Source: Actinophytocola oryzae (GTDB lineage Bacteria; Actinomycetota; Actinomycetes; Mycobacteriales; Pseudonocardiaceae). Taken from it: a DNA stretch of 64,000 nucleotides. The position numbers and the translations under genes are program-made. This document shows, piece after piece, positions 34,192 through 41,447 of the stretch; position 1 is the stretch's first letter, and each line of letters starts with the position of its first letter. The DNA lies in contig NZ_SOCP01000002.1 in NCBI RefSeq assembly GCF_004364325.1, positions 62,001-126,000 of the forward strand. The letters run 5' to 3'. The notes below the pieces were generated by a model that had not been told where the DNA came from, ran no database searches, and saw only the letters and a program-made list of their open reading frames with translations.

Positions 34192-35841
34192 TCAGGACGG
34201 GAGTTCGACCGACTGCGCATGGCGGAAGACGTTCCTCGGGTCCCACTTGGCCTTGACCTGTTGCAGGCGCGGGTAGTTGGCCTTGTAGTACAGGTCGTGC
34301 CAGGGCGTGTCCGACGAGTTGTAGGTGGGGTCGGACAGGTCGGTGTCGGGGTAGTTGACGTAGCAGCCGTCGGTGTGGTCGTTGGGGACCGGGACGCCGC
34401 CGGTGGCGGCGTAGAGTTCGGCATAGAACGCGCGGACCCAGGCCAGGTTCTTGGCGTCGTCGGCAGGAGTGGACCAGAAGCTCTGGCAGAGCGCCTGGAA
34501 GGCCGCGCTCCGGTGCGGAGCGGCCGTCGCGGCGGGGTCCACGGCGTTCACGTTTCCGCCGTACGGGAGCAACAGCAGCATCGCGTTCGGATTGTCGATG
34601 GTGGTGCTGGTGAGGTGCCTGTAGATGACCGCCAGGTCGGCGTCGGTGAAACCCTGACGATGGTATGCCGACTTGTGGTCCGCGCGGAGGGTCGGATTCG
34701 TCAGCGTGGGGGCGTTGGTCGCCAGCAGTCGAACGGAATGGAACCAGGGGAGTCGCTGGGCGTTGACCAGTTGCGGCATCGCGGTGTATTCGCCCGCGTT
34801 TCCGCTCATCGGCCGAATCGCCACCGACACGCCGTCGACGACCTCGGAGACGAAGTCGTCCAGCAGTTGCCCCGCGTTCGGTTCATCCCCGTCGACCTGC
34901 ACGAACATGCTCACATTGCCGTTGGACCTGTGGTTCAGCGCGAGCGACGCCGACAGGGCCACACCCGGTGAGCTCGGCGCGCTGTTGCGCTCGTGCCAGC
35001 CGCTGAAGTTCTTCACCAGCGTCGCGAACGTGGCCTCGGTGAGTTCCGCCCAGGAGAACGACATGCCGTTGAGCAACACCGTGGCCGGCGGCCTGGGCAA
35101 CGCGGTCCTCGGATCGGCGCCGGTCACCCCGGGTGAGCGTAGCCAGTAACGGGTGATCACGCCGAAGTTCCCGCCGCCACCGCCGGTGTGCGCCCACCAC
35201 AGATCCCGGTTGCGGTCGTTGGGCTCGCGGGTCGCCACGACGGCGCGCGCCTTGCCTGCCTTGTCGACCACGACGACCTCGACGGCGTAGAGGTGGTCGA
35301 CGGTGAGGCCGTGGCGCCGGGACAACGGGCCGTCCCCGCCGCCGCAGATGTGCCCGCCCGCGCCAACCGAGTAGCACCGTCCACCCGGGAGGGTCACACC
35401 CCAGCCCTTGTACAGGGTGGCGTACAGATCCAGCAGCCGCGCACCGGGCTCGGCGGCGAACGCCTTCATCTTCCTGTCGTAGCGGACCGCGTCCATCTCG
35501 GACATGTCGATCACCACGCGCACGTCGGAGTTGCTGACGAAGTCCTCGTAGCAGTGTCCGCCGCTGCGCACTGCGATCCGCCGGCCCGCCTTCACCGCGG
35601 CCTGCACGGCGTCGACGACCTGCTGGGTCGAGCCGACCAGCTGGAAGTAGTCGGGGGCGCCCACCCAGCGCTGGTTGTCACCGGTGATCAGTTCCCCATA
35701 GCGAGGATCGTCCGGCTTCACGGTGAAGGGTCCGAACGTGTCGGCCGCGGTCACGGAGTCGGCGCCGTTCGACGGGAGCGCGTCGGCGTCGACGGCCGAA
35801 TCCGCATCGAGAGACGAGGCCTTGGTGATTCCTTTGTCCAT
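34192..35841 (-). CDS. FAD-linked oxidase, berberine-bridge-enzyme type (bicovalent flavin)
   Basis: The 549-residue protein has a PCMH-type FAD domain with RSGGHCYEDF (His96) and GAGGHICGGGDG (Cys166), the two residues that bind flavin covalently in this family, plus a C-terminal BBE motif NYPDTDL near the end. No signal peptide is visible. These enzymes oxidise sugars, phenols and many antibiotic intermediates with O2. It lies next to the biosynthetic cluster, divergent from the LmbU-family gene, and could carry out a late oxidation there, but membership is uncertain. Confidence 0.88.
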   Translation of the reverse strand: MDKGITKASSLDADSAVDADALPSNGADSVTAADTFGPFTVKPDDPRYGELITGDNQRWVGAPDYFQLVGSTQQVVDAVQAAVKAGRRIAVRSGGHCYEDFVSNSDVRVVIDMSEMDAVRYDRKMKAFAAEPGARLLDLYATLYKGWGVTLPGGRCYSVGAGGHICGGGDGPLSRRHGLTVDHLYAVEVVVVDKAGKARAVVATREPNDRNRDLWWAHTGGGGGNFGVITRYWLRSPGVTGADPRTALPRPPATVLLNGMSFSWAELTEATFATLVKNFSGWHERNSAPSSPGVALSASLALNHRSNGNVSMFVQVDGDEPNAGQLLDDFVSEVVDGVSVAIRPMSGNAGEYTAMPQLVNAQRLPWFHSVRLLATNAPTLTNPTLRADHKSAYHRQGFTDADLAVIYRHLTSTTIDNPNAMLLLLPYGGNVNAVDPAATAAPHRSAAFQALCQSFWSTPADDAKNLAWVRAFYAELYAATGGVPVPNDHTDGCYVNYPDTDLSDPTYNSSDTPWHDLYYKANYPRLQQVKAKWDPRNVFRHAQSVELPS

Positions 35842-36366
35842 GTGTTTCCCCCACTGAAGTCATGCCGAATACAACACCCGGATCGGGATGGGACTCGGTG
35901 TCCGGTGTTGTCACCGGGACACGTGGCCGGGAATGTGTGACCGTGCTCCACAAACCCCCGCGTCACGGCCAATGTTCCCCCGCACCGGTGGCCCCCAAAC
36001 CGTCGCCGATGTGGTTGCCAGCCTAGCAGAGCGACTACCCCCGACCGGGTGATCTTCGCCGCTGGAACGGGTCAACGGCGGCCCGGCGCGAGTGGCGGCT
36101 GAGTTACAATCGGCGGTGTCATGGGGGCAGTTATGGAGTGAGTCCAGGCGCGTCGAACTGGGGAACACGGCGCGTGCCGTCGGCCTTGGGGGCGCGCCGG
36201 CGGCCACGGTCATCCTCGCTTCGATGACACCTTCGGGCGTGTGACACACGCCTGGGCTGCCGGTCGCAGTTGCCCGGCTCGTCAATCCACCATCAGGAAT
36301 TCATACGAGCACGCCTATCGACGATGTTATGCCTATCGACAATGTTCGGCACTCCTAGGGGGAAAT
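35842..36366. other. Intergenic region upstream of the LmbU-family gene
   Basis: About 525 bases with lower GC than the surroundings and no convincing ORF. It holds the divergent promoters of the FAD oxidase and the regulator. A 16-base direct repeat (36313-36346) lies just upstream of the regulator's ribosome site. The composition drop hints at acquired DNA at the left edge of the cluster. Confidence 0.55.
36313..36346 (+). repeat. Direct repeat GCCTATCGACRATGTT, 18-bp period
   Basis: GCCTATCGACGATGTT (36313-36328) and GCCTATCGACAATGTT (36331-36346) differ at one base and are spaced by two. They end 20 bases before the regulator GTG at 36367. They may be an autoregulatory site or a promoter feature; function is not known. 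Confidence 0.6.
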
Positions 36367-36993
36367 GTGCCACGAACCAACCAACACCTCCAGCTACCAG
36401 TGCAGGTCCGACCAACGACGCAGGGGCACACCGACCAGGTGCTGATCTCTCGCCTCGGTCTGCATATCCCACCCAGCCTCACCTACAACGGCTGGGAGCG
36501 TGCCGGGGTGCAGTTGTCCCGGATCCTCGACTCGTCGGCATGGTGCCTCGGCGACTGGCTGGTCTGCGGTCAGCAGCATTACGCGGATCGTTATGTCCGT
36601 GCGGTCGACGCGGCCGGTCTCGACTACCAAACGCTGCGCAATTATGCCTGGGTCGCGCGCCGATTCCAACTTGAGCGCCGCCGGGAACAGTTGAGCTTCC
36701 AGCATCACGCCGAGGTCGCCTCCCTGGACACGGAAGAACAGGACAGGTGGCTGGACCGCGCCGAGAAGGGGAGATGGTCGCGCAACGAACTACGGCGCTG
36801 GCTGCGCGGCGCCAGGCTGGACAAGAAGGTCGCAGCGGACCCGACGTCGTTGATACCCAGGGTCGCCGTGGCTCCGGAACGCGTCGAACGTTGGCGGGCC
36901 GCCGCGCAGCGGGCAAATGCTCATCTCGAGAACTGGATGGTATTGATCCTGGACCGGGCGGCCGAGGACATACTGCGGGCTGAATCGACGTAG
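36367..36993 (+). CDS. LmbU-family transcriptional regulator
   Basis: The 208-residue protein matches the LmbU/NovE-like family of cluster-situated activators, with LTYNGWERAG, SSAWCLGDWLVCGQQHYADRY, GLDYQTLRNYAWVARRF and SFQHHAEVASL followed by WSRNELRRWLRG. The central part is an atypical HTH. In lincomycin biosynthesis LmbU activates promoters through a CGCCGGCG core. The GTG at 36367 follows AGGGGGA; an upstream extension would be unlike the family. Two matching palindromes occur at 36997 and 40011, so it probably switches on the SDR and the main operon. Confidence 0.85.
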   Translation: MPRTNQHLQLPVQVRPTTQGHTDQVLISRLGLHIPPSLTYNGWERAGVQLSRILDSSAWCLGDWLVCGQQHYADRYVRAVDAAGLDYQTLRNYAWVARRFQLERRREQLSFQHHAEVASLDTEEQDRWLDRAEKGRWSRNELRRWLRGARLDKKVAADPTSLIPRVAVAPERVERWRAAAQRANAHLENWMVLILDRAAEDILRAEST

Positions 36994-36996
36994 TTC

Positions 36997-37013
36997 GTCC
37001 CGCCAGCGGGACA
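36997..37013. promoter_or_regulatory. Palindromic LmbU-type operator candidate (site 1)
   Basis: GTCCCGCCAGCGGGACA contains a perfect 7-base inverted repeat (GTCCCGC/GCGGGAC). It starts four bases after the regulator stop and precedes the SDR at 37043. It differs from site 2 at 40011 at only two positions. Confidence 0.6.
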
Positions 37014-37042
37014 AAGCTTTCGAAGTAGTGGAGGATATTTCG

Positions 37043-37819
37043 ATGACGACGAAGAGAACCCGCGTCGCGGTGGTGACCGGAGCGGGAAGGGGGATCGGCC
37101 TGGCAGTCGTTCGTGCGCTGGTCGAAGACGGATTCACGGTCGTCGCGGGCAGCCGCACCGTCACGGCCGGGCTGAAGGAGCTGACCCCGGACGCGCTCGA
37201 GGCCGATCTCGGCCACCCCGACGAGCCCGCCCGCGTGGTGCGGCACGCTGTTGACCAGCACGGCGGAATCGACCTGCTGGTCAACAATGTCGCGGGCACC
37301 TCGGCGCCGCCGGGTGGGTTCCTCCAGCTCGACGACGAGGCGTTCCTGCACACCTTCAACGTGACGTTCATGTCGAACGTGCGCGCGACGCGGGCCGCGC
37401 TGCCGAGCCTCCTGGAGCGTCGTGGCGCGGTGATCAACATCAGCTCTGTCAACGCGAAACTGCCCCAGCCGCGGCTGGTCGCGCAGTCCGCGGCCAAGGC
37501 CGCGGTGTCGAACCTCGGCAAGGCGCTCGCCGAGGAGTTCGGCGCCCAGGGCCTTCGGGTGAACACGATCTCGCCCGGTCCGGTGTGGACCGATCTGTGG
37601 ACATCGCCCGGCGGCCCCGGCGACATGCTCGCCAAGCGGGCGGGCGCCACGCTGGACACGTTCAGGGACCAGCTGCCGGCCACCGTCGGCACCTCGACCG
37701 GCGAGTTCGCCGACCCCGAGGAGGTCGCGGCGCTCGTGGTGTTTCTCGCCTCGGGCAAGGTGGCCAACATGAGCGGTGCGGATCTGGTGATCGACGGCGG
37801 GATGACGAAGACCGTCTGA
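37043..37819 (+). CDS. SDR-family protein lacking the catalytic tyrosine
   Basis: The 258-residue protein has an intact NAD(P) loop TGAGRGIGLA, NNVAG, the NISSVN serine and Lys152, but the expected YxxxK reads QSAAK, with Gln148 in place of tyrosine. Most SDRs without this Tyr are poor dehydrogenases, so it may be a dehydratase-like or regulatory variant, or use a substrate hydroxyl. ATG 37043 follows GGAGG with seven bases. It lies directly behind the LmbU-type site 1, so it is probably part of the cluster regulon. Confidence 0.88.
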   Translation: MTTKRTRVAVVTGAGRGIGLAVVRALVEDGFTVVAGSRTVTAGLKELTPDALEADLGHPDEPARVVRHAVDQHGGIDLLVNNVAGTSAPPGGFLQLDDEAFLHTFNVTFMSNVRATRAALPSLLERRGAVINISSVNAKLPQPRLVAQSAAKAAVSNLGKALAEEFGAQGLRVNTISPGPVWTDLWTSPGGPGDMLAKRAGATLDTFRDQLPATVGTSTGEFADPEEVAALVVFLASGKVANMSGADLVIDGGMTKTV

Positions 37820-37834
37820 GCCCGGCGAACAGAC

Positions 37835-37879
37835 TGCCGGCGCGGCCCCCTTCGACTGGCGAAGGGGGCCACGCCGGCA
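37835..37879. terminator. Bidirectional terminator hairpin
   Basis: TGCCGGCG and GGCCCCCTTCG pair with CGAAGGGGGCC and CGCCGGCA, giving 19 base pairs with one internal mismatch and a five-base loop. It lies between convergent SDR and MFS genes, so it likely ends both transcripts. Confidence 0.8.
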
Positions 37880-37884
37880 GGGTT

Positions 37885-39363
37885 TCAGCGCACCGCGGCC
37901 GGTTTCGCCTTCGGCGCACCGGTGGTGCGGGGCACGCCGACGAACAGCGCGGACGCGACCAGCCCGACCAAGAGGATCAGCGCCGGCAGGTACATCGACT
38001 GGCTGAGCGCGGTACTCATCTTGTGCAGCGTCGCCTCGCGCAGTTCGGGGGACAGGTTGCCCGCGGTGGTGCCGCTTTCGCCGATCGACCGGGCCGGGAG
38101 TCCCTGCGCGGCGACGTGAGCCGACAGCAGGGCGCTGATGGCGGCTGACCCGAGCGTGAAGCCGAGCTGGCGGGTGGTCAGGAACACCGCGGAGCCGGCT
38201 CCCGCCTGCTGGATGGACAGGTTCCGGATGGCGTTGGCCGCGAGAGGCGCCCAGACGAAGGCGTTCGCGATGCCGGCGATGGCACCGATGACCACGAACA
38301 GCGCGATGGGCGAGTCCGGCGTCATGATCGACACATAGCCGAACAAGGTCCCTGCGAACAGTGCGAAACCGATGGTCGGAACCATCCGTGGTGGCAGCCG
38401 ATCGGCGATCTTGCCGATGAAGGGCGCCAGCAGACCGGTGAGCAACGCCATCGGCGCGAACACCATCGCCGACTCCGTCGGTGACATGTCCCGCACCTGT
38501 TGCAGATAGAAGTAGGCCACCACGAACAGGCCGTTCACCGCCGAGGCCATCGAGGTGACGGCCACATTGGACAGCGTGAAGTTGCGGTCCTTGAACAGAC
38601 TCAGCGGCACCAGCGGTTCCCGCGTGTTGCGGTGCTGGTTGACGACGAACAGGATCAGCGCCGCGACACCAGCCACGATCAGTGCCCAGATGAGGGGACT
38701 CCAGTGCCGGGCGTTGCCCTCCTGGATGCCGAACACCAGTAGGAACATGCCGATCGCGGACAGCGCCATGCCGGCGAGGTCGAACCTGTGCCGATGGGTC
38801 TCCAGCGCGGGCACCAGCCAGGCCGCCAGCACGAACGCGAGGATGCCGACGGGCACGTTCACCAGGAAGATCCACTCCCAGCCCTGCCAGTCCACCAGCA
38901 CGCCGCCCAGGATCGGCCCGACCAGTGCTGCCAGACCGGCCGTGCCACCCCACAGACCCATGGCGGCGCCGCGCTTGTCGGGCGGGAAGGTCCTGGTGAT
39001 GACGGCCATGGTCTGCGGCGTCATCAACGCCGCGCCGAGTCCCTGCGCCACCCGCGCCGCGATCAGCATGTCGATGCTGGTGGCCGCCCCGCACCACAGC
39101 GAGGAGCCGGTGAACACCACCAGGCCGATCAGGTAGACGTTCTTGGGACCGAAGCGGTCGCCGAGCCGCCCGGTGATCAGTAGTGGCACCGCGTAGGCCA
39201 GCAGGTAGGCGCTGGTGGCCCAGATGACCTGGGCGAGGTCGGCATGCAGGTCCGCCATGATCGCCGGGTTGGCCACCGCGACGATGCTCATGTCCAGCAG
39301 GAGCATGAAGAACCCGACGATGACCGCGTACAGCGCGGGCCACGGACTAGGTTGTGCTGGCAT
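37885..39363 (-). CDS. MFS drug exporter, EmrB/QacA (DHA2) family
   Basis: The 492-residue protein has about 14 hydrophobic segments, the loop 2-3 motif GRLGDRFGPKNVYLIG, and the motif C-like LVGPILGGVLVDWQGWEWIFLVNVPVG of DHA2 drug/H+ antiporters. It likely exports the cluster product or confers self-resistance. It is the second gene of a two-gene operon behind the Rrf2-type regulator, 48 bases apart. Confidence 0.93.
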   Translation of the reverse strand: MPAQPSPWPALYAVIVGFFMLLLDMSIVAVANPAIMADLHADLAQVIWATSAYLLAYAVPLLITGRLGDRFGPKNVYLIGLVVFTGSSLWCGAATSIDMLIAARVAQGLGAALMTPQTMAVITRTFPPDKRGAAMGLWGGTAGLAALVGPILGGVLVDWQGWEWIFLVNVPVGILAFVLAAWLVPALETHRHRFDLAGMALSAIGMFLLVFGIQEGNARHWSPLIWALIVAGVAALILFVVNQHRNTREPLVPLSLFKDRNFTLSNVAVTSMASAVNGLFVVAYFYLQQVRDMSPTESAMVFAPMALLTGLLAPFIGKIADRLPPRMVPTIGFALFAGTLFGYVSIMTPDSPIALFVVIGAIAGIANAFVWAPLAANAIRNLSIQQAGAGSAVFLTTRQLGFTLGSAAISALLSAHVAAQGLPARSIGESGTTAGNLSPELREATLHKMSTALSQSMYLPALILLVGLVASALFVGVPRTTGAPKAKPAAVR

Positions 39364-39411
39364 GACTTCCGACTTCCTGTGTGAGGGAGCGGCCGGTCCT
39401 CCGTGCCCCGG

Positions 39412-39855
39412 TCAGGGCCGCCTTTTCGCGAGTTCGCGCCCCTTGGCCAGCACCTGCTGGGCGAGATGGGCGATCGTCGTACGGCTGAGCCGTTCCTCCA
39501 TGGCGTGTTCGGCTTCCCGGAACTCCGCGTCGAGCAGCGCGTGCATATGCCGACCGACCTCACACGTGCTGCTGGGTGGATGAGCGTGCCTGGGCAGGAT
39601 CGGCCCCCGCTCGACCGCGATGTACGCGTCGTAGAGGGTGATCTCCTGTGGGGCGCGGGCCAGTGTCCACCCTCCGCCCCGCCCCTCCGTGGAGCACACC
39701 AGGCCGGCGTCGCGGAGGCTGCCGAGTATGCGTCGAACCAGCACCGGATTGCTCACCAGGCTGTCCGCGATCTCGGCGGAGGTCAGCGCCCTGTCCCAGC
39801 GCGCCAACATCGTCAGTGCGTGAGTAGCGGCCGCGCTCCTGCTGCTGAGAGGCAC
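39412..39855 (-). CDS. Rrf2-family transcriptional regulator
   Basis: The 147-residue protein has the Rrf2 winged helix (TSAEIADSLVSNPVLVRRILGSLRDAGLV) with wing GRGGGWTLAR. The three-cysteine cluster of Fe-S members is absent: only a single Cys (STCEVG) is in that region. It is therefore more like the YwnA/SaoC redox- or ligand-sensing group. GTG 39855 follows AAGGAG. A palindrome AACTGCAAC-N7-GTTTCAGTT (39886-39910) just upstream is a likely autoregulatory operator controlling the MFS exporter. Confidence 0.88.
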   Translation of the reverse strand: MPLSSRSAAATHALTMLARWDRALTSAEIADSLVSNPVLVRRILGSLRDAGLVCSTEGRGGGWTLARAPQEITLYDAYIAVERGPILPRHAHPPSSTCEVGRHMHALLDAEFREAEHAMEERLSRTTIAHLAQQVLAKGRELAKRRP

Positions 39856-39885
39856 TCGAACTCCTTCGTGACCACCACCTCACCT

Positions 39886-39910
39886 GAACTGCAACCAACA
39901 TAGTTTCAGT
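39886..39910. promoter_or_regulatory. Rrf2-type operator candidate
   Basis: AACTGCAAC and GTTTCAGTT form an imperfect inverted repeat with a 7-base spacer, one mismatch per arm. It begins 31 bases upstream of the Rrf2 GTG, the usual place for autorepression. Confidence 0.55.
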
Positions 39911-40010
39911 TTGGCCGGTCGTCGACGCGGGTGTCGACCGTTTCGCCATCTCTCACCCGATCGAGTGACAAATGGTGAGATTCGGGGCCAATGACGGTGG
40001 TTCGGGCATT

Positions 40011-40027
40011 TGTCCCGCCGGCGAGAC
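40011..40027. promoter_or_regulatory. Palindromic LmbU-type operator candidate (site 2)
   Basis: GTCCCGCCGGCGAGACA contains the CGCCGGCG core at 40015-40022 inside a near-perfect palindrome. It lies about 190 bases before the first gene of the biosynthetic operon. Fifteen of 17 bases match site 1 at 36997. Confidence 0.65.
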
Positions 40028-40214
40028 AGGTGGCATCGGCGGCCCTACTCAGGCGCCCGGTTGTCTGATAGCTTCGGTTATCGAATCCACCGCGGTAATT
40101 CGGCGGTGTCGTGCGAATAGAACTCCGCCGCGTATTTGCGACGATGTGGGACCGTTGAACGCGGCAGTCGAATCAGAGGGTCTGGGGGGACCATGCTCGT
40201 TGGGGGAGAATCGG

Positions 40215-41384
40215 GTGCGGAGTGACCTGCCGGTAATGCCGGCCGAAACGGCTGTGCAGCAGCCGGAATGGCCCGACCTACAGCACGTTCGAATGGTGCG
40301 CGAGGTGCTCGCCGGCCGGCCGCCGTTGGTGCGTGCCGACGACGTCCACCTGTTGCGTGCCCGGTTGGCACGGGTCGCCGCAGGCGAACTCCTGGTCGTG
40401 CAGGCGGGCGACTGTGCCGAGGACCCGGCGGAATGCACGCCGGGGTACGTGGCCCGCAAGGTCGCCCTGTTGGACGTGTTGGCCGGGGTGCTGAAGATGG
40501 CCACGGGCAGGTCCGTGCTGCGGGTGGGACGGCTCGCGGGCCAGTTCGGCAAGCCGCGGTCGAGACCGACCGAGCGGGTCGGCGGCCTCGAACTGCCGGT
40601 CTATCGCGGTCACATGGTCAACAGCCCGGAGCCGGCTCCGCTGCTCCGCAGGCCGGACCCGGAGCGGTTGCTCGCCGGCTATGACGCGGCGAGTGAGGCG
40701 ATGGGGTACCTGCGCCTGCGCAACGGCGAACGGCTACCACCGGCGGGGGCGCCGGTCTGGACCAGCCACGAGGCGCTGCTGCTCGACTACGAGGTACCGA
40801 TGCTGCGTCAGGGCGGGACGGGGCGGTGGCTGCTCACCTCGACGCACTGGCCATGGCTCGGCAACCGCACCAACCAGGTGGACGGTGCGCACGTCGCCCT
40901 CCTGGCCACGATCGAGAACCCGATCGCCTGCAAGGTGGGGCCGACCATGTCGCCGGACGAGCTGGTCGCACTCTGCGCACGGCTCGACCCCTTCCGCACC
41001 GCAGGCAGACTCACCCTCATCGCACGGATGGGCGCGGGAAACGTGGCCGATCGGCTGCCCGCGCTGGTCGCCGCGGTCCGTGAGGCCGGTCATCCGGTCG
41101 GCTGGCTCGCCGACCCCATGCACGGCAACACCGTGAGCGGTCCGGACGGGCTGAAGACCCGGTTCGTGGAAACGATCGTCCAGGAGGTCGTCGAGTTCCG
41201 GCGGGCGGTTTCCTCGGCACGAGGAGTAGCTGCCGGGCTGCATTTGGAGACCACTCCGGAGGATGTCACCGAATGCGTCGTAAACGAGTCGGTGATCGAC
41301 CATGTCGGCGACAAGTACACCAGTTTCTGTGACCCCAGGCTCAACCCGAGACAGGCCATCGAAGTGGTTTCGGCCTGGCGTTAG
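40215..41384 (+). CDS. 3-deoxy-D-arabino-heptulosonate 7-phosphate synthase, class II
   Basis: The 389-residue enzyme has the class II metal cysteine Cys67 in VVQAGDCAED, RVGRLAGQFGKPRS, HWPWLGNRTNQVDGAH, NPIACKVGPTMSP, RMGAGN and DPMHGNT. It condenses PEP with erythrose-4-phosphate. It is shorter than housekeeping class II enzymes (about 450-470), as is typical of secondary-metabolism copies that escape feedback control. It heads the operon and would boost shikimate flux to chorismate for the next enzyme. GTG 40215 has GGGGGAG at 40202-40208. Confidence 0.93.
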   Translation: MRSDLPVMPAETAVQQPEWPDLQHVRMVREVLAGRPPLVRADDVHLLRARLARVAAGELLVVQAGDCAEDPAECTPGYVARKVALLDVLAGVLKMATGRSVLRVGRLAGQFGKPRSRPTERVGGLELPVYRGHMVNSPEPAPLLRRPDPERLLAGYDAASEAMGYLRLRNGERLPPAGAPVWTSHEALLLDYEVPMLRQGGTGRWLLTSTHWPWLGNRTNQVDGAHVALLATIENPIACKVGPTMSPDELVALCARLDPFRTAGRLTLIARMGAGNVADRLPALVAAVREAGHPVGWLADPMHGNTVSGPDGLKTRFVETIVQEVVEFRRAVSSARGVAAGLHLETTPEDVTECVVNESVIDHVGDKYTSFCDPRLNPRQAIEVVSAWR

Positions 41385-41447
41385 TGCCACTGGGGAGCAG
41401 TGTTCTTTCTTCCTGTCATCGTGTCAGTGGAATCGAGGTCGTTCGGA

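Larger units (their letters stand above)
39856..40214. other. Divergent intergenic region between the Rrf2 gene and the main biosynthetic operon
   Basis: These 359 bases contain the Rrf2 operator candidate, the LmbU-type palindrome (site 2), and a TCTCACC/GGTGAGA pair at 39950-39979. No credible ORF is present; an upstream in-frame extension of the DAHP synthase reads poorly. The long leader after site 2 should include the promoter of the 13-kb operon. Confidence 0.6.

Noticed and set aside
36479-39343. Minus-strand 954-codon frame over the MFS and SDR genes
   Set aside because: Out-of-frame shadow of the MFS exporter with Arg/Gly-rich translation and no recognisable domain.
39950-39979. TCTCACC/GGTGAGA inverted repeat
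   Set aside because: Arms of seven bases are 16 bases apart and not repeated elsewhere; kept only as a note in the intergenic entry.
39972-40214. N-terminal extension of the DAHP synthase from ATG 39972
   Set aside because: The extra 81 residues have no family similarity and would cover the LmbU-type site and promoter; GTG 40215 has a good ribosome site.
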